Shown in pieces: positions 9,667-17,838 of a stretch of DNA of 64,000 nt. Positions within the stretch are counted from its first letter, which is position 1; the number at the start of each line of letters is the position of its first letter. Below the pieces are notes generated by a model. The model did not search any database, had not been told where the DNA came from, and saw nothing but the letters and a program-made list of their open reading frames with translations. This DNA is from Mumia xiangluensis (GTDB taxonomy: Bacteria > Actinomycetota > Actinomycetes > Propionibacteriales > Nocardioidaceae): contig NZ_WJYO01000002.1 in assembly GCF_010994095.1 (NCBI RefSeq), positions 434,001 to 498,000 on the forward strand, in the 5' to 3' direction. The position numbers and the translations under genes are program-made.

Positions 9667-9734
9667 GGGCCTAGTGTGCCCGTGAATCGTGACGGGCGGG
9701 TGAACCGGGTCCGCCGCGTCCGCCGCCCCTCCCC

Positions 9735-9792
9735 GATTTGTGGAGTTGGTCAAGGAATCCGGTCCGCAATTCCTGGACGAACTCCACAAATC
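9735..9792. repeat. 58-bp near-perfect palindrome between glnA2 and nadE
   Basis: Two 24-nt arms (9735-9758 and 9769-9792) match at 22 of 24 positions around a 10-nt loop. The outer half is A/T-rich compared with the local sequence. It sits between divergent starts, so it is not a terminator. Its right arm covers the expected -35 region of nadE (-10 TAGGCT at 9801-9806). An operator or a small mobile repeat are the two readings. Confidence 0.8.
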
Positions 9793-9812
9793 GCGGACGC
9801 TAGGCTCGGGGC

Positions 9813-11573
9813 GTGCCTCAGCTGCGTGTCGCTCTCGCCCAGGTCAATGCCCGCGTCGGAGACCTCGACTTCAACGCCGAGCTCGTGCTCAGCCGCTGTC
9901 GCGAGGCCCACGCCGCGGGCGCGCACCTCGTCGTCTTCCCGGAGATGGTCCTCACCGGCTACCCGGTCGAGGACCTCGCGATGCGTGCCTCGATGATCGC
10001 CGCGTCGCGCGCGAAGGCCGAGGAGGTCGCCGCGCAGCTGGCCGAGGAGGGCCTCGGCGAGCTTGTCGCGATCGTCGGCTTCCTCGACCAGGCCGAGGGG
10101 GTTCCCGACGGTCCCGGCATCCCGAAGAACGCGCCGCTCAACGCGATCGCGGTCATGCACGGCGGCGCGATCGTCGCGCGCCAGTCCAAGATCCACCTCT
10201 GGAACTACGGCGTCGGCGACGAGATCCGCAACTTCGTCCCCGGCGACGTCCTGCACGTCGTGGAGATCCACGGCGTCGACGTCGCGGCCGTGATCTGCGA
10301 GGACCTGTGGCGTGACGGCATCGCCTCGGCGGTCCGCGCCGCCGGCGCCGGGCTTCTCGTCGTCCCCAACGGCTCGCCGTACGAGGCCAACAAGGACGAC
10401 GTCCGCCTCGACCTGTGCACCCGCCGCGCGGTGGAGGGCGGCGTCGCCCTCGCGTACGTGAACCTCGTCGGCGGTCAGGACGAGCTGGTCTTCGACGGCG
10501 ACTCGCTGGTCGTCGACGCCTCCGGCACGCTCGTCGCTCGCACGGCGCAGTTCGTCGAGGAGCTGATCGTCGTCGACCTCGACCTCCCGGCCGCACGGCG
10601 CCTGATGCCGCCGCCGGACACGCGGTTCGTCGGCCTGCGGGTCGTCCGCACCGTGATCTCGAGCGAGCCGGTCGCTCCGTACGCCCCGGTGACGCCGCCG
10701 ATCCTGCCGCGGCTGGGCGACCTCGAGGAGATCTACCGCGCTCTCGTCGTCGGACTGCGCGACTACGTCGACAAGAACGGGTTCCGTTCGGTGCTGCTCG
10801 GCCTGTCCGGCGGCATCGACTCGACACTGTGCGGCGCGATCGCGGTCGACGCGCTGGGTCCGGAGCGGGTCTTCGGCGTCTCCAACCCCAGCGAGTACTC
10901 CACGGAGCACTCCCGCTCCGACGCCGCCGAGCTCGCGCGGCGCACCGGGCTCGACCTGCGCACGGTCCCGATCGCACCGATGGTCGACGCCTTCCAGGGT
11001 GCGCTCGGTCTGACCGGCCTCGCCGAGGAGAACCTGCAGGCGCGGGTGCGCGCCGTCGTCTGGATGGGCCTGTCCAACCAGGAGGGCCACCTGGTGCTCG
11101 CCTGCGGCAACAAGTCCGAGGTCGCGACCGGCTACTCCACGATCTACGGAGACGCCGTCGGCGGCTACGCCCCGATCAAGGACGTGCGCAAGACGCTCGT
11201 CTGGGAGCTCTCCCGCTGGCGCAACGCGTACGCCGAGGCGCGCGGCGAGCAGCCGCCGATCCCGGAGAACGCGATCAGCAAGCCGCCCTCGGCGGAGCTG
11301 CGCCCCGGCCAGCTCGACACCGACTCCCTTCCGCCGTACGAGATCCTCGACGGGATCCTCGACGCGTACGTCGAGCGTGACCTCTCCGCCGAGGCGGTCG
11401 TCGCCGAGGGGTACGACGCCGCGCTGGTCGAGCGTGTCGTGACCCTCGTCGATCGCGCCGAGTACAAGCGCCGCCAGTACCCGCCGGGCCCGAAGGTGAC
11501 CCGCCGCAACTTCGGTCGCGACCGCCGGGTGCCCATCACGCACCGCTGGCGCGAGCACCTCGCCGACGACTGA
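9813..11573 (+). CDS. nadE: NAD+ synthase, glutamine-hydrolysing
   Basis: A 586-residue two-domain enzyme. The N-terminal nitrilase-type glutaminase has the triad Glu44 (VFPEMVLTGYP), Lys126 (RQSKIHLWNYG) and Cys162 (AAVICEDLWRDG). The C-terminal synthetase has the ATP-pyrophosphatase loop LSGGIDST (331-338) and a further ACGNKSE. It converts deamido-NAD to NAD using glutamine, the last step of NAD synthesis. The start is a GTG with TAGGCT 6 nt upstream, fitting leaderless translation. It is divergent from glnA2 across the palindrome, so a glutamine-consuming enzyme shares a control region with a glutamine-forming one. Confidence 0.96.
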   Translation: MPQLRVALAQVNARVGDLDFNAELVLSRCREAHAAGAHLVVFPEMVLTGYPVEDLAMRASMIAASRAKAEEVAAQLAEEGLGELVAIVGFLDQAEGVPDGPGIPKNAPLNAIAVMHGGAIVARQSKIHLWNYGVGDEIRNFVPGDVLHVVEIHGVDVAAVICEDLWRDGIASAVRAAGAGLLVVPNGSPYEANKDDVRLDLCTRRAVEGGVALAYVNLVGGQDELVFDGDSLVVDASGTLVARTAQFVEELIVVDLDLPAARRLMPPPDTRFVGLRVVRTVISSEPVAPYAPVTPPILPRLGDLEEIYRALVVGLRDYVDKNGFRSVLLGLSGGIDSTLCGAIAVDALGPERVFGVSNPSEYSTEHSRSDAAELARRTGLDLRTVPIAPMVDAFQGALGLTGLAEENLQARVRAVVWMGLSNQEGHLVLACGNKSEVATGYSTIYGDAVGGYAPIKDVRKTLVWELSRWRNAYAEARGEQPPIPENAISKPPSAELRPGQLDTDSLPPYEILDGILDAYVERDLSAEAVVAEGYDAALVERVVTLVDRAEYKRRQYPPGPKVTRRNFGRDRRVPITHRWREHLADD

Positions 11574-11703
11574 GGCGTTTACCTCCGTGTAACGCATCAC
11601 ACACTGCGGGCCGAGCCTGAGGGGTTCGTCCGCCCGGTTGCTCCGTGGCACCCTGAAGAGGTCCGTGGACTCCATCGGGGAGCTGCGAGAACGAAGGATG
11701 ATC

Positions 11704-12609
11704 ATGTCCGAGAACCCCTCCGCCACCACAGGTGGCAGCCCGGCCGAGGAGCCAGCCCCGTACGGCACCGGCTCCCGCCCGTCCGCACCGGACGCAGCGA
11801 CCGCTCCGGCGGCGCGCAAGCGCGTCCGGACCCACACGCTCGCGCAGATGAAGGCGCGCGGCGAGAAGTGGACGATGCTCACCGCGTACGACCAGTACGC
11901 CGCGCAGATCTTCGACGAGGCGGGCGTGCACGTCCTGCTCGTCGGGGACTCGGCAGCGAACAACGTCTACGGGTACGAGTCGTCGCTCCCCGTCAGCGTC
12001 GACGAGCTGATCCCGCTGGTACGTGCCGTCTCCCGTTCGGCCCCACACGCGTTCGTGCTCGCCGACCTGCCGTTCGGCTCCTACCAGGGCTCGCCGGAGC
12101 AGGCGTACGAGACAGCGGTGCGCTTCATGAAGGAAGGCCACGCCCACGGCGTCAAGCTCGAGGGCGGTGCAGAGATGGCTCCGCAGATCCGCCGCCTCGT
12201 CGAGGGTGGCGTCCCGGTGTGCGCGCACATCGGGTTCACGCCACAGTCCGAGCACGCGCTCGGCGGCTATCGCGTCCAGGGCCGCGGCGACGCCTCGCAG
12301 AAGACGATCGACGACGCTCTTGCGGTCGAGGAGGCAGGCGCGTTCGCGGTGGTGATGGAGATGGTGCCGGGCGACGTCGCGGCCGAGATCACCAAGCGGC
12401 TGCACATCTCGACGGTCGGCATCGGCGCCGGTGTCGAGACCGACGCCCAGGTCCTCGTCTGGCAGGACATGATGGGCCTCAACGCGGGGCGGCTCCCGCG
12501 CTTCGTGAAGAAGTACGCCGACCTGCGGACGACGATGCTCGACGCAGCTCGGGCGTACGTCTCCGACGTCGAGAGCGGTGCGTTCCCCGGCGAGGAGCAC
12601 ACCTTCTAG
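11704..12609 (+). CDS. panB: 3-methyl-2-oxobutanoate hydroxymethyltransferase
   Basis: A 301-residue ketopantoate hydroxymethylase, first step of pantothenate synthesis: it adds a hydroxymethyl group from methylene-THF to 2-oxoisovalerate. Conserved pieces are [15 protein letters not shown], the metal-binding Asp82 ([12 protein letters not shown]) and Asp121 (LADLPFGSY), Lys151-Glu153 (VKLEGG), and [14 protein letters not shown]. The first about 40 residues are a disordered Pro/Ala/Ser-rich extension, longer than in E. coli PanB. The ATG at 11704 follows GAAGGA with good spacing; an in-frame ATG two codons upstream is also possible. It is transcribed alone and followed by a hairpin terminator. 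Confidence 0.96.
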   Translation: MSENPSATTGGSPAEEPAPYGTGSRPSAPDAATAPAARKRVRTHTLAQMKARGEKWTMLTAYDQYAAQIFDEAGVHVLLVGDSAANNVYGYESSLPVSVDELIPLVRAVSRSAPHAFVLADLPFGSYQGSPEQAYETAVRFMKEGHAHGVKLEGGAEMAPQIRRLVEGGVPVCAHIGFTPQSEHALGGYRVQGRGDASQKTIDDALAVEEAGAFAVVMEMVPGDVAAEITKRLHISTVGIGAGVETDAQVLVWQDMMGLNAGRLPRFVKKYADLRTTMLDAARAYVSDVESGAFPGEEHTF

Positions 12610-12649
12610 TCCCACAGCGGTGAGCCTGTTCCCGCCCGCTCGCCGCAGC

Positions 12650-12697
12650 GGTGAGCCTGGTCCCACCCGGCACGCTCGTGGTGGGACCAGGGTCACC
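12650..12697. terminator. Bidirectional terminator between panB and thioesterase
   Basis: Two 18-nt arms (12650-12667 and 12680-12697) pair with a single mismatch around a 12-nt loop, between convergent genes. A partial second copy of the left arm (CAGCGGTGAGCCTG followed by TCCC) occurs about 30 bp upstream, just after the panB stop, so the arm sequence is present three times in 90 bp. Confidence 0.75.
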
Positions 12698-12708
12698 GCC
12701 GATCGGGG

Positions 12709-13521
12709 TCAGCCCAGCCGGATGCCTGCGAGCTGCGTCGCCTGCGCGACCAGCCGGCCGGCGCTGTCCCAGACCGTGGTGGTCTCGTCGACGCGCTCGG
12801 CCTCGACGAGACCGGCGCGGTGCAGGATCGTCAGCGGTCCAGGCACGGGAAGCGCGCGCACGTACGCCGTCATCTCCAGGGTCGGCACCCAGCCCGTCGG
12901 CCGGACCTCCATGGTCGCGGGTGGAAGTGCGTCGACCGCGAACAGCAGCGCCGTCGTGTCGAACGGCGCACCGTCGAGCAGCTCGAGCCAGCCGCGCAGC
13001 TCGCCGGAGCCGCTGGGACTGCCGACCGCGAACCCGAGGCACGACGGGTCGAGCCGCAGGTCGATCTGGTCCATCAGCGGCACGCGCATCCCGGTGGGGC
13101 TGGTGCTCGGCACGCGCACCGCGGCATCGCGGTCGCCACTCGGGCGGCCCGCTGCGCCGGCGTCCCAGTACGGCGACGTCGCCTCGTCGAGATGACCGAT
13201 CATGAACACCGCCTCGACGCACGCCTGGCCGTCCTGGCGCAGGGTGGCGCGCACGTGGTCGGCGCTGCGCCCCTTGCGGAGCACGGTCGTCTCGATCGTC
13301 ACGGCGCCCGCGTCGGGCGAGTGCAGGTAGTGCGCCGACGCGGTGACGACGTGCTCGTGGCCCGCGCCAGCGACGGCGGCGCGGCCCAGCATCGCCAGCA
13401 GGTAGCCACCGTTGGGCTTGTTGGAGACACCCCACTGTGCATCGACGGTCGCGGCGTACTCACCCTCGCCGCACGGGTGGACGGCGCTCACGTCGTCGAA
13501 CGGGCGGGGTGCAGCGGGCAT
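12709..13521 (-). CDS. Acyl-CoA thioesterase-like double-hotdog protein
   Basis: A 270-residue protein resembling the TesB-like/4HBT_3 thioesterase family. It has an N-terminal hotdog (WGVSNKPNGGYLLAMLGRA, then HYLHSPDAG) and a C-terminal hotdog ending WDSAGRLVAQATQLAGIR, the usual closing strand of the family. Such enzymes hydrolyse acyl-CoA; the chain length cannot be read here. The ATG at 13521 has GAGGAG 6 nt upstream. The gene lies downstream of the SPOR-like small protein on the same strand with a 37-bp gap, so they are probably co-transcribed. Confidence 0.85.
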   Translation of the reverse strand: MPAAPRPFDDVSAVHPCGEGEYAATVDAQWGVSNKPNGGYLLAMLGRAAVAGAGHEHVVTASAHYLHSPDAGAVTIETTVLRKGRSADHVRATLRQDGQACVEAVFMIGHLDEATSPYWDAGAAGRPSGDRDAAVRVPSTSPTGMRVPLMDQIDLRLDPSCLGFAVGSPSGSGELRGWLELLDGAPFDTTALLFAVDALPPATMEVRPTGWVPTLEMTAYVRALPVPGPLTILHRAGLVEAERVDETTTVWDSAGRLVAQATQLAGIRLG

Positions 13522-13558
13522 CACGGGCTCCTCGGGGCGCGGCGGGATCGACGCCCCA

Positions 13559-13750
13559 TCATCCACCCGGCGCGTCGTCGTTCCAGTCGGGGTCCTCGTC
13601 CCACTTCTCGTTGCGCTCCTGGGCGATCTCGAGCGCGCGCCCGGCCTCCTCGCGCGAGGCGTACGGGCCGAGGCGATCGATCGCCCGGCAGCCTTCCTCA
13701 CCCTCGACCGCATGGTGCTTGATGCAGTAGTAGAACGTGCCGTCCGCCAT
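13559..13750 (-). CDS. Small SPOR-like conserved actinobacterial protein
   Basis: A 63-residue protein, [20 protein letters not shown] and onward, with two Cys (FYYC and EGCRA), a [16 protein letters not shown] helix and an acidic tail. Short proteins of this pattern are widespread in actinobacteria and are often annotated as SPOR-domain proteins because of the DRLGPYxSREEA segment; their function is unknown. The start is certain: AAGGAGG lies 6 nt before the ATG. It is divergent from map. Confidence 0.85.
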   Translation of the reverse strand: MADGTFYYCIKHHAVEGEEGCRAIDRLGPYASREEAGRALEIAQERNEKWDEDPDWNDDAPGG

Positions 13751-13829
13751 CTCGACCTCCTTCCCCCATCCTGCCCGAGAGCGCCGACACGTGCCGACCG
13801 TGACGCGCGCCCCCACCTACACTCGATCC

Positions 13830-14678
13830 GTGACCGTGCTGACCGCCCACTCCCAGTCCCCTCGCCGCAGCGTCCCCCCGTCCGTGGAGGCCCCCGAGTA
13901 CGTCGGCAAGACCGCGCCGACGCCGTACGACGGGCCGGAGGTCCGCAGCGCCGAGACGATCGCCGCGATGCGCGTCGCCGGACGGATCGCAGCGCAGGCG
14001 CTGGACGCCGTCGAGGCAGCGATCGCCCCCGGAGTGACGACCGACGAGCTCGACGCGATCGGGCACGCGTTCGTCGTCGACCACGGCGCGTACCCGTCGA
14101 CGCTCGGCTACCGCGGCTACCCGAAGTCGTTGTGCTCGAGCGTCAACGAGGTGATCTGCCACGGGATCCCCGACGCTCGGCCGCTCGAGGACGGCGACAT
14201 CGTCAACATCGACATCACCGCCTACATCGGCGGCGTGCACGGCGACACCAACAAGACGTACCTCGTCGGCGACGTCGACGAGGAGTCGCGTCTGCTCGTC
14301 GAGCGCACCGAGGAGGCGCTCGCCCGCGCGATCCGTGCGGTCAAGCCCGGGCGCGAGATCAACGTCGTCGGGCGCGTCATCGAGTCGTACGCGAAGCGGT
14401 TTGGGTACGGCGTCGTCCGCGACTTCACCGGCCACGGGGTGGGGCCGGCGTTCCACGACGGGCTGATCGTCCCCCACTACGACGACCCGCGCTACGACAC
14501 GGTCATCAAGCCCGGCATGACGTTCACGATCGAGCCGATGCTGACCCTCGGGACGATCGAGTGGGACATGTGGGACGACGGCTGGACGGCGACGACGAAG
14601 GACAAGGCCCGTACGGCGCAGTTCGAGCACACGCTCCTCGTCACCGGCACGGGTGCGGAGATCCTCACCCTGCCGTGA
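13830..14678 (+). CDS. map: Methionine aminopeptidase, type I
   Basis: A 282-residue enzyme that removes N-terminal Met from nascent proteins. The five metal ligands are visible as Asp128, Asp139, His202, Glu235 and Glu266, with substrate-side His111 in VICHGIP. A roughly 40-residue Pro-rich N-terminal extension ([18 protein letters not shown]) is typical of the MetAP1c form of actinobacteria and may contact the ribosome. The GTG at 13830 is chosen because TACACT lies 6 nt upstream, suggesting leaderless translation; longer starts would run into the promoter. Confidence 0.96.
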   Translation: MTVLTAHSQSPRRSVPPSVEAPEYVGKTAPTPYDGPEVRSAETIAAMRVAGRIAAQALDAVEAAIAPGVTTDELDAIGHAFVVDHGAYPSTLGYRGYPKSLCSSVNEVICHGIPDARPLEDGDIVNIDITAYIGGVHGDTNKTYLVGDVDEESRLLVERTEEALARAIRAVKPGREINVVGRVIESYAKRFGYGVVRDFTGHGVGPAFHDGLIVPHYDDPRYDTVIKPGMTFTIEPMLTLGTIEWDMWDDGWTATTKDKARTAQFEHTLLVTGTGAEILTLP

Positions 14679-14679
14679 T

Positions 14680-14698
14680 CTACGACGCAATGTCGTAG
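14680..14698. repeat. Short palindrome between map and DUF3817 gene
   Basis: A perfect 7-bp inverted repeat (14680-14686 and 14692-14698, 5-nt spacer) starts directly after the map stop codon and ends about 40 bp before the DUF3817 start. It could be an operator or a weak terminator. Confidence 0.4.
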
Positions 14699-14740
14699 CC
14701 GGTGACGGACTCCGCCTCGCCGCCCGGTACGGTCGATGCC

Positions 14741-15082
14741 GTGACCACGATCGCCACGCCCCCGCAGACCAGCCACTCACGCACCCGTACGGCGTTCCGC
14801 GTCGTCGCTTTCGCCGAGGCGGTGTCGTGGGCCGGACTCCTGATCGGGATGTTCTTCAAGTGGGTCCTCGAGACCACCGAGGTCGGCGTGAAGGTCTTCG
14901 GGCCCATCCACGGCGGCATCTTCGTCCTGTACGTCGTGATGTGCCTCGTGGCGTGGCGGTCGTTCGGCTGGTCATTCAAGGTCGCCGTCGCTGCGCTGGC
15001 GTCGAGCATCCCGCCGTTCTTCACGCTCCTCTTCGAGGTCTGGGCCGACCGCCGCGGTCTGCTCGGCCGCGCCGCTCGCTGA
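14741..15082 (+). CDS. DUF3817 membrane protein
   Basis: A 113-residue membrane protein with three predicted helices. The hallmark is RVVAFAEAVSWAGLLIGMFFKW at the first helix, then GPIHGGIFVLYVVMC and a C-terminal SSIPPFFTLLFEVW. DUF3817 proteins are common in actinobacteria, sometimes fused to or near transporters; their function is unknown. The GTG at 14741 is chosen because TACGGT lies 7 nt upstream; a GTG at 14702 would add 13 residues. Its 3' end overlaps the convergent MFS gene by 62 bp. Confidence 0.85.
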   Translation: MTTIATPPQTSHSRTRTAFRVVAFAEAVSWAGLLIGMFFKWVLETTEVGVKVFGPIHGGIFVLYVVMCLVAWRSFGWSFKVAVAALASSIPPFFTLLFEVWADRRGLLGRAAR

Positions 15083-16451
15083 GCCTGACCTCCCGGCCGA
15101 GCGAGCGGTCGGCGACCGCCAGCGCGAGGGATGCCCCGGCCACGCCGGTCATGAACACCGCGAGCTCGCGGACGCCGGTGGTGCTGGCGCCGTCGCCGAA
15201 CAGCTGTCCCGTCACGACCGCCGTGATGATCGCGCCGAGGTAGCCGAAGGTGCGGAACAGTCCCGCGGACGCACCCATCCGCCGCGGGTCCGCCTGGTCG
15301 TACAGGGCGTTCTGGTTCGCCAGGCTCACGAGCCCCTGCGAGACACCGGCCACGACGGCGATCCCCACGAGGACGGCCACCGGGGTCCGGTCGTCGGCCA
15401 GCAGCAGGATCGCGACGCTGACCGTGATCTGAGCGACGGCGCCGACGACGAGCTTGACCCTGATCCCCCGTCGCCGGCCGGTCAGCACCGTCACCACGAT
15501 CCCTGTCGCGAACGTCGGGAGCAGCAGCAACCCCGCCTGCGACGGCGTCAGGCCGCGCCCCGCCTGGAGCCACTGCACGAACCCGTAGATGTAGGCGTAC
15601 GACACGGTGTAGCCGGCGAGCGTCCGCACGTACGTCGCCAGCAGCGGCCGGTTGCCCGCGAGCACCCGTAGGTCGATGAAGGGCTCGGCACAGCGCATCT
15701 CACGGACGGCGAACGCGACCGCAGCGAGCGCACCCACCACCGGCAGCCACACGAGCGAGAGCCGTGGCACGGTCAGGAAGATCATGACGCCGAGCAGGGC
15801 GACGGTGAACCACGTCATCCCGAGGACGTCGAGCGAGCGGCGCCCGGTCGAGCGCGCGCGGTCACGGCGGGGAAGGTAGACGGCGCCGAGCACGATGCAG
15901 GCCAGCGCGAGCGGGACGTTGACCGCGTACGTCGCGCGCCACCCGCCGACGTCGACGAGCACGCCACCGAGGGTCGGACCGACGACGGCGACGATCTGCG
16001 ACGTCACGACGAGCATCGTCAGGACGCCGGTGGGCGCCCGGTGCCCCGTCCGGTCGCCCTCGCTGCGCACGAGCGACATCGCTGCCGGGTACGCGGCACA
16101 GGTGCCGAGCCCGAGGACCGCCCGTGCCCCGACCAGCACCGCCAGGCTCGGGGCGAACGTCCCGACGAGCCCGGCAGCTGCGGTCAGGGCGGCACCGACG
16201 AGGTAGACCGGGCGTGCGCCGTACGCGTCCACGAGCCGGCCGGCGAGCGGCTGACCGACCGCGGTCGCGAGGTACAGGGCCGACACGAGCCAGATCGCCT
16301 GCGACGTCGGCGCGTCGAACGCGACGGCGATCGGGACCAGCGCGACGGCGATGATCGAGGTGTTGACGGGGTTGAGGACGGCGCCGATCATGATCGGCGC
16401 CAGGAGCCGCCGGTCGAAGGTTGCCGACGGGGTCGCAGCGATGACGGTCAC
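15021..16451 (-). CDS. MFS drug-efflux-like transporter
   Basis: A 476-residue protein with about 14 hydrophobic segments, as in the DHA2 branch of the major facilitator superfamily. The MFS motif A-like loop is GQPLAGRLVDAYGARPVY, and motif C-like VGPTLGGVLVDVGGWRATYAV marks drug/proton antiporters. It lies 10 nt downstream of a marR gene in the same direction and so is most likely under that repressor and its palindromic operator. The substrate is unknown. The C-terminus is Arg-rich and overlaps the DUF3817 gene on the other strand. Confidence 0.9.
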   Translation of the reverse strand: MTVIAATPSATFDRRLLAPIMIGAVLNPVNTSIIAVALVPIAVAFDAPTSQAIWLVSALYLATAVGQPLAGRLVDAYGARPVYLVGAALTAAAGLVGTFAPSLAVLVGARAVLGLGTCAAYPAAMSLVRSEGDRTGHRAPTGVLTMLVVTSQIVAVVGPTLGGVLVDVGGWRATYAVNVPLALACIVLGAVYLPRRDRARSTGRRSLDVLGMTWFTVALLGVMIFLTVPRLSLVWLPVVGALAAVAFAVREMRCAEPFIDLRVLAGNRPLLATYVRTLAGYTVSYAYIYGFVQWLQAGRGLTPSQAGLLLLPTFATGIVVTVLTGRRRGIRVKLVVGAVAQITVSVAILLLADDRTPVAVLVGIAVVAGVSQGLVSLANQNALYDQADPRRMGASAGLFRTFGYLGAIITAVVTGQLFGDGASTTGVRELAVFMTGVAGASLALAVADRSLGREVRLSERRGRADRGGRPRPRRGA

Positions 16452-16461
16452 GGCCGTGATG

Positions 16462-16911
16462 TCACTCGGTCAGCCGGTCGAGCAGGGCCACAGCCTCGAG
16501 CAGGGTCTGTCGCTCCGCCTCGGTGAAGCGTTCCTGCATCAGGTGCGGCAGCCAGGCCTCCTGGGCAGCTCTGCCACCGTCGACCCGCCGGCGACCGTCC
16601 TCGGTGAGTCCGACGATCTGGCGGCGGCCGTCCGTCGGGTCGGCGGTACGGACGACGAGCCCGCGCTGCTCGAGCGAGGCAAGGAGCGTCGCCATCGACT
16701 GCGGACGCACGCGCTCCACGGCTGCCAGGCCGCTCGCAGTGACCGCCTCACCCTTGCCGACACGCGCGAGCACCGAGGCCTGCGAGGGCGTCAGGTCGTC
16801 GGAGTCGGTGACCTCGAGGAGCCTGCGTCGAAGGCGACCGAAGATCACGCGGAGGTCGACGGACAGACGCTGGGCCGATGCAGAGACGGGAGCGAACTGA
16901 TCGCGCGGCAT
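16462..16911 (-). CDS. MarR-family repressor
   Basis: A 149-residue winged-helix regulator: LTPSQASVLARV, AVERVRPQSMATLLASLEQRGLVVRTADPTDGRR gives the recognition helix and the DGRR wing typical of MarR. It is the first gene of a two-gene unit with the MFS transporter. A perfect inverted repeat begins one base upstream of its ATG (16912-16947), so it almost certainly represses its own operon until a ligand, probably a transported compound, binds. Confidence 0.93.
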   Translation of the reverse strand: MPRDQFAPVSASAQRLSVDLRVIFGRLRRRLLEVTDSDDLTPSQASVLARVGKGEAVTASGLAAVERVRPQSMATLLASLEQRGLVVRTADPTDGRRQIVGLTEDGRRRVDGGRAAQEAWLPHLMQERFTEAERQTLLEAVALLDRLTE

Positions 16912-16947
16912 ATCGACAGTCTAAACTGCGCAGATCAGACTGTCGAT
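16912..16947. promoter_or_regulatory. Putative MarR operator
   Basis: Perfect 11-bp arms (16912-16922 and 16937-16947) reading ATCGACAGTCT and its complement, separated by 14 bp, directly abut the marR start codon. The centre-to-centre spacing of about 25 bp would place two dimer half-contacts on one face of DNA. Confidence 0.75.
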
Positions 16948-16958
16948 CTGCCCGGGAC

Positions 16959-17147
16959 TCACTCGCGCCAGACCACGTTCTGGTCCGGGCCGTCGACGAC
17001 CACCAACGACCGCCAGCCGGACGGGGAGTAGATGACTGACCGGCCGGCGTCGGGCCTGACGGCAAGCACACCGGCGTCGTTGATGAAGTAGTCCCCGGTG
17101 TACTCGGTGACCGACCCGATGGCGTCTGCAACCTTGAAAGTCGTCAT
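16959..17147 (-). CDS. Small hypothetical protein
   Basis: A 62-residue reading frame, MTTFKVADAIGSVTEYTG and onward, with alternating beta-like hydrophobic stretches (GVLAVRPDAGRSVIYSPSGW, SLVVVDG). The composition is protein-like (few Arg, no low complexity), unlike shadow frames. No clear ribosome binding site is visible. It sits between rnpB and the marR operator, upstream of and co-directional with marR. Its function is unknown; it may be a lineage-specific small protein. Confidence 0.5.
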   Translation of the reverse strand: MTTFKVADAIGSVTEYTGDYFINDAGVLAVRPDAGRSVIYSPSGWRSLVVVDGPDQNVVWRE

Positions 17148-17182
17148 GCCCGTAGCCTGCCAGCAGCTGGAATCCCCAGGGG

Positions 17183-17588
17183 GCGGATGAGCCGGCCTGT
17201 AGGCCGGATTCTGTCAGGGTGTCTCCCCACCCCGGCGACCATCTATCTCGGCGCCGCGTCGCCGCGACGCTCCAGCAACCTACCCGCAGGCTCGGCGAGC
17301 AGCTTCGACGCCTGCGCGGGCCCGGAGGCCCTTCTTGGTCTTGCTCCCGGTGGGGTTTACCTAGCCGCCCCGGTCACCCGAGGCGCTGGTGGGCTCTTAC
17401 CCCACCCTTTCACCCTTACCCGCACCTCACTCGCGTGAGGCCGCTGGCGGTTTGCTCTCTGTGGCACTGTCCCGCACGTCACCGTGGGTGGGTGTTACCC
17501 ACCACCGTTGCTCTGTGGAGTCCGGACCTTCCTCGGCATCGTCGGTGCGCACCGACGACGACGCGGCCGCCCGGCCGACTCATCCGCG
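17183..17588 (-). ncRNA. rnpB: RNase P RNA (type A)
   Basis: The minus strand shows the RNase P RNA landmarks: a 5' GCGGATGAG that pairs with the 3' CTCATCCGC (P1), the P4 strand GAGGAAGGTCCGGACTCC about 60 nt in, the ACAGAGCAACGGTGG core, and a 3' end reading CCGGCCTACAGGCCGGCTC. Length is about 405 nt, normal for actinobacterial RNase P RNA, which cleaves the 5' leader of tRNA precursors. Boundaries come from the P1 pairing and are good to a few bases. Confidence 0.93.
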
Positions 17589-17662
17589 TTCGACAGGGTA
17601 GCCGACCGCCGGGAGTCCAGCCTCATTTGGTGGACCGCCGTCCCACCGCGTAGACTCGAGCA

Positions 17663-17838
17663 CGCGAAAGGGAGTAGTCCCCAACATCCGTGTCGACACA
17701 CTGACCTTCGGGTCCGGTACGGAAGGCGTCACCTCAGGTGGCGCGGACGAGACTTTCGGCCAGTGACACGACCCTACGGACGTGCCTGGTCGAAGGCGCT
17801 CCCAGGCTCTTCGTCCAGGTGACGAGGAGCTTTTTTTC
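17663..17838 (+). promoter_or_regulatory. yybP-ykoY manganese riboswitch and expression platform
   Basis: The leader of the TMEM165/GDT1 gene carries the yybP-ykoY hallmarks: GGGAGTAG at about 17670-17677 on the 5' side and GAGACTTTCGGCC at about 17750-17762 on the 3' side, with hairpin arms between. This RNA class binds Mn2+ and turns on Mn exporters. Downstream, 17806-17830 forms a 10-bp hairpin followed by seven T (17831-17837) ending just before the ATG. The 3' arm contains the GAGGAGC ribosome binding site, so the same hairpin can terminate transcription and hide the start. A TAGACT -10 candidate lies at about 17651. Confidence 0.88.
17806..17837 (+). terminator. Riboswitch-controlled intrinsic terminator
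   Basis: Arms 17806-17815 and 17821-17830 pair (one G-U) over a 5-nt loop, followed by T7. It lies immediately before the ATG at 17839 and overlaps the ribosome binding site. Confidence 0.8.

Noticed and set aside
9735-9792. GlnR box at the glnA2-nadE palindrome
   Set aside because: The arms do not show the GTnAC-n6-GnAAC pattern of GlnR sites; only a generic palindrome is supported.
9750-11963. A 737-codon minus-strand frame across nadE
   Set aside because: It is antisense to nadE and panB, both confirmed by catalytic motifs; Asp/Val/Arg shadow composition.
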